DNA from: JAPLDB01 sp038206355
GTDB taxonomy: Bacteria > Bacteroidota > Bacteroidia > AKYH767-A > 2013-40CM-41-45
DNA length: 64,000 nucleotides
Direction of reading: 5' to 3'
NCBI GenBank assembly: GCA_038206355.1
Contig: JBBRAY010000001.1
Span: 1 to 64,000 of the forward strand
Shown: positions 1 through 7,960 of the stretch, one piece after another
Numbering within the stretch: the stretch's first letter is position 1
Layout: each line of letters begins with the position of its first letter
Notes under the pieces: model-generated
Told to the model about the DNA's origin: nothing
Seen by the model: the letters and a program-made list of their open reading frames with translations, nothing else
Database searches by the model: none
Made by a program: the position numbers and the translations under genes

Positions 1-364
1 CCATTATTGCAAGAATTTTATCTAAAGTTTGTTCCCCTTTACCTATTGTAACTTTCTTGGCCATGGCAGTAATGGTCCAGAAAAGAAAAAGAATGGTAAA
101 AGCACTCATCATTGCGCTCAGAATATTTACCATAATTGGAATCATCCTAACGTTATCTCCTCCAAAGAGAATAAACACCCGTGCAATGATCATAAACAGT
201 GGCGCACCGGGCGGATGACCGACTTCCAGTTTATGCGCTGTGGCGATAAATTCTCCGCAATCCCAGAAGCTGCCCGTAGGTTCAATGGTTGAGAGATAAG
301 TGAAAGCTGCGATGAGGAATACCACCCAGCCGGTGATGTTGTTGATCTTCTTATAGTTATTCAT
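1..364 (-). CDS. DUF2723 multi-pass membrane protein, N-terminal fragment
   Basis: Only the first ~121 residues lie in the window; the gene runs off the left edge. The translation begins MNNYKKINNITGW, followed by a hydrophobic helix, then WDCGEFIATAHKLEVGHPPG, the characteristic N-terminal signature of DUF2723 proteins (large Bacteroidota inner-membrane proteins related to protein O-mannosyltransferases and TMEM260). Family members are usually around 1000 residues with many membrane segments and are presumed, not shown here, to transfer sugars to exported proteins. An in-frame ATG at 379 would add five residues; 364 is preferred because relatives start at the MN-x-KK position. A good phylum-type promoter lies just upstream on the same strand. 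Confidence 0.85.
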   Translation of the reverse strand, partial: MNNYKKINNITGWVVFLIAAFTYLSTIEPTGSFWDCGEFIATAHKLEVGHPPGAPLFMIIARVFILFGGDNVRMIPIMVNILSAMMSAFTILFLFWTITAMAKKVTIGKGEQTLDKILAIM

Positions 365-393
365 AAAAACAAAGCGCATTTTTTTATAGCGTG

Positions 394-422
394 CGAAGTT
401 AGAAAAATATTGAAACGGGCAA
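394..422 (-). promoter_or_regulatory. Bacteroidota-type promoter for the DUF2723 gene
   Basis: On the minus strand TTG (422-420) is followed after 18 bases by TAACTTCG (401-394), close to the phylum consensus TTG-N19-TAnnTTTG. It lies about 30 bases upstream of the chosen ATG. This is a motif match, not a mapped start. Confidence 0.45.
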
Positions 423-617
423 GGTGGAAAGAGAATGAGGAAAATTGGTGTGATTAGGGGTGAGCGTTTAAGGCGATTGGAGTATATTCGGAAGCAGAAA
501 TCTATTGTCGTAAAAAAACTACTGCTTGCTATTTTGGTTTTAACATTTTCACCGAAACTATTCTTATAAAATAAACCGAAAAGTTAAAAAAGTTATCCCA
601 AGTATTTATTCTAAAAT

Positions 618-1046
618 ATGACTCGTATAATTTTATTTGTGATATTTTATTTCACCTTTCAAACAATTGGATTTTCTCAAAGTACCAATAATCAAGTGTA
701 CAAAGGGAATTTATCTGACCTAACAACTTTCGGCGGAATTGCCAAAGGTGAAATTTCAATCATGGATAAGCTTGAAGATTCATTGTCGTTCTGCGATCCT
801 TTTATTTGTTTACACTATCGCATTGTTTCTTTTCATCTTGCTGTAAAGTGCAACGGACATGTATTGAAATACATGGAAAATAAATCCGGGAATAAACTGA
901 CTGAAGAAATGAAAGAAGCCATCAGAGAAGTTCATCCGGGTTGTACCCTCACTTTCGATGGTATTAAATCCATGGGTGATGGACGTGACGTTCGCGGTAC
1001 CATCGCTATAATGGATTTCGGTATGGTGAAACTTACTTTGAAATAG
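618..1046 (+). CDS. Secreted protein resembling a stand-alone GldM C-terminal domain
   Basis: A 142-residue protein. Residues 1-20 form a signal peptide ending FSQ-S, so it should be exported to the periplasm. The mature part follows the pattern of the last domain of the gliding/T9SS motor protein GldM: an early GGIAKGE..I segment, a central YRIVSFHLAV strand, then KLTEEMKEAI, a Gly-containing turn and TFDGIKSMGDGRDVRG, which corresponds to the x-F-x-x-IKAxGPDGxxR signature of GldM_C. It lacks the membrane helix and the other domains of GldM (about 500 residues). No gldKLN genes are nearby, so its partner is unknown. The family assignment rests on motif recall and should be treated as likely, not proven. 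Confidence 0.6.
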   Translation: MTRIILFVIFYFTFQTIGFSQSTNNQVYKGNLSDLTTFGGIAKGEISIMDKLEDSLSFCDPFICLHYRIVSFHLAVKCNGHVLKYMENKSGNKLTEEMKEAIREVHPGCTLTFDGIKSMGDGRDVRGTIAIMDFGMVKLTLK

Positions 1047-1112
1047 TACGCCAACTTCACTTTTACTCTTTAAATTTGCCTGGCATACACGGATTTAATT
1101 TTCGGACTTCGT

Positions 1113-1132
1113 ATCCCGATAGCTATCGGGAT
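1113..1132. repeat. 20-bp perfect palindrome
   Basis: ATCCCGATAGCTATCGGGAT is a perfect palindrome in the gap between the GldM_C-like and DUF5522 genes. A degenerate copy with the core CCGATA..TATCGG occurs at 3235-3248, also intergenic. Confidence 0.75.
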
Positions 1133-1139
1133 CGTATCC

Positions 1140-1197
1140 ATTCGTTATTCGTACAACATTCGTAATCCGTAAATTCGCACCCTTTCGTATTTAGTAC
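1140..1197 (+). repeat. ATTCG-rich intergenic repeat with promoter-like core
   Basis: A run of ATTCGT/TTCGTA units ends in GTAAATTCGCA-N2-CTTTCGT. The same string occurs at 56448-56467. In both places it lies about 25 bases before an ATG, and TAAATTCG (1170-1177) resembles the -7 box TAnnTTTG. It may be a repeated promoter cassette for the DUF5522 gene. Confidence 0.5.
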
Positions 1198-1203
1198 CTC
1201 CTA

Positions 1204-1395
1204 ATGGCGTTCACAGATAAATTTGACCCCGAAGACTACTACATGACAGAAGAAGGCTACATCGTCTTTACTGAAAAGTACCACCTCAAACGGGGATATT
1301 GTTGTCAGAGCGGATGCAGGCATTGTCCGTGGCGGGAAATAGAAAAGAAGAAAGCTACAGGAAGCAGCGGCAGTAGGCATGAAACAAAAGAATAA
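1204..1395 (+). CDS. DUF5522 small cysteine-rich protein
   Basis: A 63-residue cytosolic protein with the family core EDYY-x8-IVFTEKYHLKRGYCC..GCRHCPW at residues 10-42. The CC-x3-C-x2-C cluster looks like a metal-binding site, probably zinc or iron-sulphur; this is an inference, since the function of DUF5522 is not known. The ATG at 1204 gives the usual short N terminus. The last 20 residues are a polar Lys/Ser/Arg-rich tail that seems unconserved. It lies 105 bp upstream of hutU in the same direction; this family is found scattered in Bacteroidota, so the link to hutU may be chance. Confidence 0.8.
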   Translation: MAFTDKFDPEDYYMTEEGYIVFTEKYHLKRGYCCQSGCRHCPWREIEKKKATGSSGSRHETKE

Positions 1396-1470
1396 GTCAA
1401 ATGACAAAAGTGAAAAGTTGCAAAATTTTAGAGTATAGAAAAAATGATGAAAGAACTTTCATTTATTACC

Positions 1471-1500
1471 AATGAATTAATGACTCAATGACCTCATAAT
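1471..1500 (+). repeat. TTAATGACTCAATGAC intergenic repeat copy
   Basis: The sequence directly before the hutU start contains TTAATGACTCAATGAC at 1477-1492. The identical 16-mer recurs at 53348-53363 between the two rhomboid genes. It replaces any recognisable ribosome binding site here. Confidence 0.6.
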
Positions 1501-3183
1501 ATGCAAACGACAATCTACGACAAACTCGACCTTTCAAAAACGAAAACCCCGACGGGTTCGTCGCTCACTTGTAAAGGATGGATACAGGAAGCGGCATTGC
1601 GGATGCTGCACAACAACCTCGATCCGCAGGTAGCAGAGCGTCCGGAGGACCTGGTTGTCTACGGCGGCACAGGAAAAGCTGCACGCAACGTGGAGAGTTT
1701 TCACCTCATCGTAAAAGCGCTTCGTGATTTGAATGATGACGAAACGCTTCTGATACAATCAGGAAAACCTGTCGGCATTTTACCAACCCATAAAGATGCG
1801 CCACGCGTTATCATCAGCAATTCGCAACTGGTACCACATTGGGCAACGTGGGAACATTTCCGTGAACTCGAAGACAAAGGACTGATCATGTACGGGCAAA
1901 TGACGGCGGGATCATGGATCTATATCGGTTCGCAGGGAATTGTTCAGGGCACCTATGAAACGTATGCAGAAGTAGCACGACAGCATTTCGGTGGTTCTTT
2001 GAAAAATACATTAAACGTAACGGCAGGACTGGGAGGTATGGGTGGCGCACAGCCGCTGGCCATTACCATGAATGAAGGGATTTGTCTCGCTGCTGAAATT
2101 GAGGAATGGAGAATCAGAAAACGCCTCGAAACAAAATACATTGATGAAATAGCCTTTGACATTGATGAAGCAATTGACCGCGCTGTAAAATATAGGCAGG
2201 AAGGAAAAGCTTTGTCTATTGGTGTGGTTTGCAATGCCGTTGATCTTTTGCAAAGAATGATTGACAGGGGTATCACGCCGGATACTTTAACAGATCAGAC
2301 ATCAGCACACGATGAACTCATCGGCTACTTTCCTGAAAAACTTACAGTAGAAGAAGCTAAAGTTTTGCGCAATGAAAATCCTAAAAAATATATTGAGCTT
2401 TCTAAGGATACCATGGTAAAGCATGTCCGGTTGATGATTGAACTTCAGAAAAAAGGTGCAGTCACATTTGATTACGGTAACAACCTTCGCGGACAGGCGC
2501 TGGCGCATGGGTTAAAAAATGCTTTTTCATTTCCGGGTTTTGTACCTGCATATATCCGCCCATTGTTTTGTGAAGGTAAAGGACCATTCCGGTGGGCAGC
2601 ACTAAGCGGAGATCCGAATGACATTTATGAAACGGATAAAAAAATTCTTGAGCTTTTTCCTGAAAACAAAGCGCTTGCACGGTGGATAAAAATGGCGCAG
2701 GAAAGGATTGCTTTCCAGGGATTGCCTGCGCGCATCTGCTGGCTGGGTATGGGTGAACGAGAAAAAGCAGGACTTGCATTTAATGAACTCGTGAAATCAG
2801 GAAAAGTAAAAGCACCCATCGTAATCGGCCGTGACCACCTTGATACAGGAAGTGTAGCTTCTCCTAACCGGGAAACAGAAGCGATGAAAGACGGCAGCGA
2901 TGCCATTGCCGACTGGCCGGTATTAAATGCACTCATCAATACTGCAGGCGGTGCCAGTTGGGTATCTTTGCACCACGGTGGCGGCGTCGGAATCGGATAT
3001 TCGATTCATGCAGGGATGGTCATCGTAGCCGATGGAACAGATGATGCAGCAAAAAGATTGAAACGCGTGCTGAACAATGATCCCGCAATGGGCGTTATCA
3101 GACATGCCGATGCAGGATATGATATTGCTGTTGATGTGGCACGAAAATTCAGGCTGGATCTTAAAAGCAGACTTCAAAAGTGA
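1501..3183 (+). CDS. hutU: Urocanate hydratase
   Basis: A 560-residue cytosolic, NAD+-dependent enzyme that converts urocanate to imidazolone propionate, the second step of histidine degradation. The length matches the family (about 555). Visible signatures are YGGTGKAARN near residue 55, the cofactor-binding segment GLGGMGGAQPLA near 175-190, and QGLPARICWLGMGER, in which Cys413 corresponds to the conserved active-site Cys410 of the Pseudomonas enzyme. The start ATG directly follows a repeat and has no Shine-Dalgarno sequence. No hutH, hutI or hutG lies within the window, so the pathway genes must be elsewhere or the gene acts alone. The assignment is firm. Confidence 0.97.
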   Translation: MQTTIYDKLDLSKTKTPTGSSLTCKGWIQEAALRMLHNNLDPQVAERPEDLVVYGGTGKAARNVESFHLIVKALRDLNDDETLLIQSGKPVGILPTHKDAPRVIISNSQLVPHWATWEHFRELEDKGLIMYGQMTAGSWIYIGSQGIVQGTYETYAEVARQHFGGSLKNTLNVTAGLGGMGGAQPLAITMNEGICLAAEIEEWRIRKRLETKYIDEIAFDIDEAIDRAVKYRQEGKALSIGVVCNAVDLLQRMIDRGITPDTLTDQTSAHDELIGYFPEKLTVEEAKVLRNENPKKYIELSKDTMVKHVRLMIELQKKGAVTFDYGNNLRGQALAHGLKNAFSFPGFVPAYIRPLFCEGKGPFRWAALSGDPNDIYETDKKILELFPENKALARWIKMAQERIAFQGLPARICWLGMGEREKAGLAFNELVKSGKVKAPIVIGRDHLDTGSVASPNRETEAMKDGSDAIADWPVLNALINTAGGASWVSLHHGGGVGIGYSIHAGMVIVADGTDDAAKRLKRVLNNDPAMGVIRHADAGYDIAVDVARKFRLDLKSRLQK

Positions 3184-3234
3184 TAACATATAGTAAAAGT
3201 AGATACCTCACCAAAGTACGAATCAGATACGATA

Positions 3235-3248
3235 CCGATAGTTATCGG
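3235..3248. repeat. Degenerate copy of the CCGATAGCTATCGG palindrome
   Basis: CCGATAGTTATCGG lies between hutU and the next gene, with ACGAAT-rich sequence around it. It matches the 1113-1132 palindrome except at one central base. Confidence 0.55.
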
Positions 3249-3286
3249 GAAACGAATTACGAATAGGATTAAATAAGAATTGCGAT

Positions 3287-3706
3287 ATGAATAGTAAAAG
3301 TGTTTTCAGGATATTAATGATTGCTATAGTCATTTCAGTGATTGGAATAGGTTGTGCAAAAGAGGAAGACAATGGTCTGACCACACTTCCAAGGGATAAA
3401 TTTATTGGTACGTGGCGTGTTTCCTCACATGGATCTCTGAGCGGAGATCTTACATGGGATTTGATTATCGAGCCGGCGTCTGCGGCTGCTCCTGAACAAA
3501 TTGTAATGCGGAATTTTGACCTGACCGGTAATGACAAAACAGTTTACGCTGATGTGAGTGGCAGCAATCTGCTGATTCCGGGAACAGTGGTAGGAGCTGT
3601 AACAGTTGAAGGAACAGGTAGTCTGAATGGAGCTACTTTAACATTGGACTATACTTCCACAGATTCACAAACGGATAACGTTCATGCCACGGCAACGAAA
3701 ATATAA
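3287..3706 (+). CDS. Small putative lipoprotein
   Basis: A 139-residue protein with a lipoprotein signal peptide: a short basic start, a hydrophobic stretch at 8-20 and the lipobox IGIGC, with Cys23 as the predicted lipidated residue. The mature part has the layout of small Bacteroidota lipocalin-like lipoproteins: FIGTWRVSS near residue 42, then alternating beta strands rich in Gly, Ser and Thr, ending in LTLDYT. I recognise no catalytic motif and assign no function. It converges on psd, with only 6 bp between the stop codons. Confidence 0.75.
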   Translation: MNSKSVFRILMIAIVISVIGIGCAKEEDNGLTTLPRDKFIGTWRVSSHGSLSGDLTWDLIIEPASAAAPEQIVMRNFDLTGNDKTVYADVSGSNLLIPGTVVGAVTVEGTGSLNGATLTLDYTSTDSQTDNVHATATKI

Positions 3707-3712
3707 TTTGCT

Positions 3713-4369
3713 TTAGAATTCAGCCAGTACCGTTTTTCCACCGATTACTTTATCGTTCAGATTGACATTTATTTTAGTTCCCAGAGGAAGAAAAATGTCA
3801 ACCCGTGATCCGAACTTAATAAATCCCATCTCTTCGCCTTGTTTTACAATCCAGTCTTTCCTCGGATAACAAACGATTCGCCTGGCCAATGCACCGGCAA
3901 TCTGTCTCATCAGTACCGGAACTTTAGATGAGGTTTCAATCACGACAGTGGTACGCTCATTTTCTGTGCTGCTTTTCGGATGCCAGGCAACAAGGTAAAG
4001 TCCGGGATGATAACGGCAGTAAGTAACCTGTCCGCTAACGGGATATCTGTTCACATGCACATTCAATGGCGACATAAAAATAGAAACCTGAATTCGTTTG
4101 TCTTTTAACACTTCTGATTCCATCGTTTCTTCAATCACCACTACCTTACCATCAGCAGGCGCAAAAACCTGCTTATCGTTGCGGAATATTTTCCTCACAG
4201 GATGACGGAAGAACTGAAGTACAATCAGAAATAATACGATTGAAGCCGCCAGGACTAAACCTTGTATAACAGGGTAATTGCTCAGGTATTGTTCGCTCAC
4301 AATATGCAACACGACAATAAAAAGGGTAACAATTACAATTGTCGAATAACCTTCTTTGTGGATAGTCAC
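3713..4369 (-). CDS. psd: Phosphatidylserine decarboxylase, short form
   Basis: A 218-residue inner-membrane enzyme that decarboxylates phosphatidylserine to phosphatidylethanolamine. Two hydrophobic segments occupy residues 10-55. Then come FAPADGKVV, the IFMSPLNVHVNRYP block, KSSTENERT and RQIAGALARRI. The self-cleavage site is FGSR: cleavage between Gly187 and Ser188 would create the pyruvoyl group and a 31-residue alpha chain. This is the short (archaeal-type, proenzyme-related) class typical of Bacteroidota. CdsA, which makes CDP-diacylglycerol for the same lipid pathway, is encoded at 24142-24975; no pssA is visible. The motif TAAATTTG on the minus strand at 4402-4395 may be its -7 box. 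Confidence 0.95.
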   Translation of the reverse strand: MTIHKEGYSTIVIVTLFIVVLHIVSEQYLSNYPVIQGLVLAASIVLFLIVLQFFRHPVRKIFRNDKQVFAPADGKVVVIEETMESEVLKDKRIQVSIFMSPLNVHVNRYPVSGQVTYCRYHPGLYLVAWHPKSSTENERTTVVIETSSKVPVLMRQIAGALARRIVCYPRKDWIVKQGEEMGFIKFGSRVDIFLPLGTKINVNLNDKVIGGKTVLAEF

Positions 4370-4514
4370 TTTTTTAATATTAAATATTGAACGGCAAATT
4401 TAGAAAAGAGTTGATGTTTTCACCTCATCCGTTTGGTGTTCTATCAACAGCTTAAATTTAAATCTGCACCCTAATAATAGTAATAATAATTTATGTTTGC
4501 CGAAATTATATTCA

Positions 4515-5057
4515 ATGCTAGACCGACTACTTTCGATAACAAGTGAAAAAGACATTCCAAAGGAATTGAAGAATACTCCCATTGGTCTGTTATTACAATA
4601 TCACAACCTGGACAAACCATATGATGAATTTGCTACTGCGCAAATGCTGATCGGTATGTGCATGGACAACAGGAAACATTTGCATATTCCTGAAAACTTC
4701 GCATACATCATTCGCACCGGCGGAGCCAATCTGAGATACTCCGAATTCAGGGTGAGTTATGCCATTGCCGTTGGAGGCGTGCATTATATTGCGCTGATCG
4801 GTCATAACAATTGCGGAATGGTAAACCTCCTGGCAAGAAAAGATCAGTTTATCAAAGGCCTGGTAGATATTGCCGGCTGGAGTGAACAAGAAGCGGAAGA
4901 CCATTTTTATCATTTCGAACCGGTGCATGAAATCGGAAATGAAATAGATTTTGTTTCAGGTGAGGCAAAACGGATAAGGTTACGATATCCAAAAATTACA
5001 GTAGTGCCGATGTTATATAAAGTGGAAGATAATAAACTTTATCTGGTGAATGAGTAA
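4515..5057 (+). CDS. Beta-class carbonic anhydrase-like protein
   Basis: A 180-residue cytosolic protein. The zinc ligands and the Asp/Arg dyad of beta carbonic anhydrases are all present: Cys49-Met-Asp51-Asn-Arg53 and GHNNC with His97 and Cys100, plus the IRTGGANLR segment at 66-74. It should hydrate CO2 to bicarbonate, but it is a divergent subgroup: CMDNRK replaces the usual CxDSR and the C terminus is short. The start chosen is the ATG at 4515; an upstream TTG at 4497 would add six residues. TATGTTTG just before the start resembles a -7 box, implying a very short leader. A non-carbonic-anhydrase role for this subgroup cannot be excluded. Confidence 0.8.
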   Translation: MLDRLLSITSEKDIPKELKNTPIGLLLQYHNLDKPYDEFATAQMLIGMCMDNRKHLHIPENFAYIIRTGGANLRYSEFRVSYAIAVGGVHYIALIGHNNCGMVNLLARKDQFIKGLVDIAGWSEQEAEDHFYHFEPVHEIGNEIDFVSGEAKRIRLRYPKITVVPMLYKVEDNKLYLVNE

Positions 5058-5194
5058 GGGAGGAAAAGTCACAAGTTAGAAGTTAGAAGATGCATGACTC
5101 AATTAAATAATCACTTTCAGAACTTAATCACATAATTATTCCGCACCCACATCACAAAAAATATATCTTCGCGCCTCGAAAAAAATTATAAGCA

Positions 5195-6284
5195 ATGACA
5201 ATCGTACAATTAAAAGATTTAAAGGAGCGTATTGAAGCCCTGAGGGGGTTTCTTTGACGTGGATGCAAAATTACAATCTATAAAAGAAGAAGAAGAAAAG
5301 ACGCATTCCCCGGATTTCTGGAATAACCCAAAGGAAGCGGAGAAATTATTAAAGGCCGTCAAACAAAAAAAGAACTGGACGAGTGCATTTCTTGAATTGA
5401 ACAGCTCCTATGAAGACCTGGCTGTACTTTTTGATTTTTTCAAAGCTGGAGATATCACGGAGAAAGAAGTTGACCTGCATTACGATCAGACCACGAAATT
5501 ACTGGATGACCTGGAGTTCAAACGAATGCTGGGAACAGAAGAGGATCAGCTCAATGCAATTCTGAACATCAATAGCGGCGCAGGTGGTACTGAAAGTCAG
5601 GACTGGGCCAATATGCTCATGCGCATGTATATCATGTGGGGCGAAAAGAACGGATACAAGGTTGCGGAAATTGATAAACAGGACGGTGAGGCAGCAGGAA
5701 TCAAATCTGCTACGCTTGAATTTACAGGTGACTTTGCCTATGGTTACCTGAAAGCAGAAAGCGGTGTGCACAGGCTGGTTCGTATTTCACCATTTGATTC
5801 AAACGCAAAACGTCATACCTCGTTTGCATCGGTGTATGCTTACCCTGTTGTTGACGACACGATTGAAATTGAAATCAAAGACGCTGATGTAGAAATGCAG
5901 ACGTCCCGTTCAGGTGGTGCCGGCGGACAAAACGTAAATAAAGTTGAGACAAAGGTTCAGCTCAAGCATTTGCCAACAGGAATTGTAGTGGTATGCCAGG
6001 TGGAACGATCACAGGTTGCCAATCGCGAGCGGGCAATGAAGATGCTGAAGTCACAGTTGTATGAACTGGAATTGAGGAAACGTAACGATGCAAAAGCGAT
6101 AACGGAAGCCGGAAAGAAAAAGATTGAATGGGGATCACAGATCCGTTCTTATGTTTTTCATCCGTATAAAATGGTGAAAGACCTTCGCACAGATTATGAG
6201 ACAAGTGATGTACAAGGCGTGATGGATGGCGACCTCAATGAATTTATGAAGGCGTTTCTGATGGAGTATGCGGAGAAGAAGTAA
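5195..6284 (+). CDS. prfB: Peptide chain release factor 2, with programmed +1 frameshift
   Basis: RF2 releases finished peptides at UGA and UAA. Translation starts at ATG 5195, runs 20 codons to an in-frame TGA at 5255, and continues in the +1 frame from GAC at 5256 to give 362 residues, the normal family length. The join CTT-TGA-C, preceded by AGGGGG, is the classical autoregulatory frameshift site: low RF2 favours shifting and so more RF2. Domain hallmarks are the SPF tripeptide at 198-200 that reads UGA and the catalytic GGQ at 243-245 (SRSGGAGGQNVNK). Starting the gene at the GTG at 5259 would remove the regulatory leader and is wrong. Confidence 0.97.
5243..5258 (+). promoter_or_regulatory. 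prfB programmed +1 frameshift site
   Basis: AGGGGGTTTCTTTGAC. It combines a Shine-Dalgarno-like AGGGGG, the slippery CTT codon, the in-frame UGA stop and a following C, and differs from the E. coli site (AGGGGGTATCTTTGAC) at one base. The SD-like element is three bases from the CTT codon, the spacing needed to push the ribosome forward. Confidence 0.95.
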
Positions 6285-6427
6285 GAAGTGATGAAGTGAA
6301 GAGGGAATTAAGTGATTATGCAATGAGGTGATTAAGTGATAAAGGAATAAGGAAATTATAATAAACTTAATATTTCGGATTCAGGATTGTAACCAGTTGT
6401 TTTACTTTGACGCTAATAAAAAATCAT

Positions 6428-6787
6428 ATGCGTCCACATAGAAAATTAAATGTCTGGCTGGAGTCAATTGAATTGATAAAAAAAGTATATCAAATCACGT
6501 CAGGATTTCCTCAAACTGAAAAATTTGGAATAACCTCACAACTCAGACGCGCTGCGGTGTCTGTGTCATGCAATATTGCAGAAGGTGCCGCCAGGAAAAC
6601 TAAAAAAGAATTCAGGTACTTCCTGTACATCTCTTCCGGATCAGCAAGTGAGGTTGATACGCTACTGTGTATTGTCAACGAACTCCGCTTCTTAAAGGAA
6701 TCTGAATTCGCAACTCTGGAAGCTACAAATGACAAAGTTTCTGCTATGTTGAATGGATTAATAAAGAGTCTCAATATTTCTGAATAG
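6428..6787 (+). CDS. Four-helix bundle protein (23S rRNA intervening-sequence/S23 family)
   Basis: A 119-residue all-helical protein. Family motifs are KLNVWLESIEL at 5-15, FPQTEKFGITSQLRRAAVSV and NIAEGAARKTKKEF at the helix 2/3 region. Members of this family were first found encoded in insertions within 23S rRNA genes and form homopentamers of four-helix bundles; their role is unknown, with nucleic-acid binding suggested. This copy is free-standing, with no rRNA nearby. The first in-frame ATG (6428) is used; a TTG at 6407 would add seven residues. Short AAGTGAT-rich repeats lie on both sides. Confidence 0.88.
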   Translation: MRPHRKLNVWLESIELIKKVYQITSGFPQTEKFGITSQLRRAAVSVSCNIAEGAARKTKKEFRYFLYISSGSASEVDTLLCIVNELRFLKESEFATLEATNDKVSAMLNGLIKSLNISE

Positions 6788-6867
6788 TAATGAACCTAAC
6801 CACGTAATGACCTTTTTACATAGTTACCTCAGCACTTAGTCACTTAATCACTTATCCACCTCATCAC

Positions 6868-7212
6868 TTGACAATAATCTACTACAAGGCAAATTGCGCC
6901 ACTAGCTTAACGGCCCTTCGCCTTTTGAAAAAAGCGACGAAGGAACCGATTGAAAAAATTGAATATCTCGTCGATGTACCTTCAGAGAAAGATTTGAAAA
7001 TAATCCTGAAGTTACTTGGCCTGAAAGCTTCTGAATTTATCCGCAAGAAAGAATCTCTTTACAAAGAAAAGTATGAAGGGAAAAAAATTTCCGAAGGAGA
7101 ATGGACAAAAGTGATGCTTGAAAATCCAATCCTCATCGACAGACCCGTTGTGATTAAAGACGGCAAGGCCATCCTTTGCAAGCCGGCGGAAAAAGTGCTG
7201 GAACTATTTTAA
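6868..7212 (+). CDS. ArsC/Spx-family thioredoxin-fold protein
   Basis: A 114-residue protein with the ArsC fold: IYYKANCATSLTALRLLKK at 3-21, in which Cys9 takes the place of the catalytic Cys of glutaredoxin-type arsenate reductases, a central LLGLKASEFIRKKE helix and the late NPILIDRPVVIKDGKAILCKP block. The variant KANCATS, in place of NPRCSKS, suggests a YfgD/Spx-like relative whose arsenate activity is doubtful. The only plausible start is TTG at 6868, just before the first beta strand. Its stop overlaps by 9 bp the stop of the converging nth gene. Confidence 0.75.
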   Translation: MTIIYYKANCATSLTALRLLKKATKEPIEKIEYLVDVPSEKDLKIILKLLGLKASEFIRKKESLYKEKYEGKKISEGEWTKVMLENPILIDRPVVIKDGKAILCKPAEKVLELF

Positions 7213-7842
7213 TTTCTTTAATCCCTTGTAATATTTACAAACGGGATTCATCACACATTCTTTGCACTTCGGATCGGTAGGACGGCATATTTCTCTTCCG
7301 AGGAATGAAAAACACATTCCGATATCCCATTCATCCTGAGGAATCACTTTCATGATTTGTTCTTCTATTTTTTTAGGATCATCACCTTTTGCAATACCGA
7401 TGCGTGGCGCTACTCTGAGAACATGGAGATCTACAATTACACCTTCAGGTTTAATGCCTGCTTCCCGCATAATAACATTAGCAGATTTTCTTCCGATACC
7501 GGGAAGTGCAGTAAGCCCCTCCATCGTGACAGGAATATTTTCATCAGATTTTATCCGTTGTGCAATTTCAACCAGCCATGCCGCCTTCTTAAAAAAACTT
7601 CTCACCTTCCCGATATAAGGTTTCAATCCTTCCGCATCTGCCCGCGACATTGATTCAATATCAGGAAATGCATGAAACAAAGGTGGTGCGAGTTGGTTAA
7701 TCAGATCATCAGTTACCTGTGAAGAAAGCACTACCATAACGAGGAGTTCGTAACGGTTTTTGTAATGCAGAGGATGCTTTTTTCCCTTGTACTTTTTGAG
7801 GAGTGGATTTACTGTTTCGGCCCAGTTTGTCTTAGGAGGCAT
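7204..7842 (-). CDS. nth: Endonuclease III (DNA glycosylase/AP lyase)
   Basis: A 212-residue base-excision repair enzyme that removes oxidised pyrimidines and nicks abasic sites. The helix-hairpin-helix LPGIGRKSANV contains catalytic Lys119, and VDLHVLR contains Asp138, matching the E. coli enzyme. The C-terminal [4Fe-4S] loop has the exact spacing Cys186-x6-Cys193-x2-Cys196-x5-Cys202. The VDLHV motif differs by one residue from the common VDTHV. The length fits the family (211 in E. coli). The gene is transcribed towards the ArsC-like gene and overlaps its end. Confidence 0.95.
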   Translation of the reverse strand: MPPKTNWAETVNPLLKKYKGKKHPLHYKNRYELLVMVVLSSQVTDDLINQLAPPLFHAFPDIESMSRADAEGLKPYIGKVRSFFKKAAWLVEIAQRIKSDENIPVTMEGLTALPGIGRKSANVIMREAGIKPEGVIVDLHVLRVAPRIGIAKGDDPKKIEEQIMKVIPQDEWDIGMCFSFLGREICRPTDPKCKECVMNPVCKYYKGLKKLK

Positions 7843-7960
7843 GCATTTAATTTTGTCCGCTAAATCTAAGTCAACAATTTGAAATGGTAAAATATTTTCA
7901 ATGTTAAATTGTACTTTCGTTAACTCAAATTATATATCTTGTCCGATAATATTAACAATT

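Noticed and set aside
1201..1407. Minus-strand reading frame opposite DUF5522
   Set aside because: It is antisense to a gene with clear family motifs and encodes a Phe/Ser/Cys-rich sequence with no recognisable pattern.
5259..6284. prfB starting at the GTG at 5259
   Set aside because: This would omit the 20-codon leader and the classical frameshift site that clearly joins it to the main frame.
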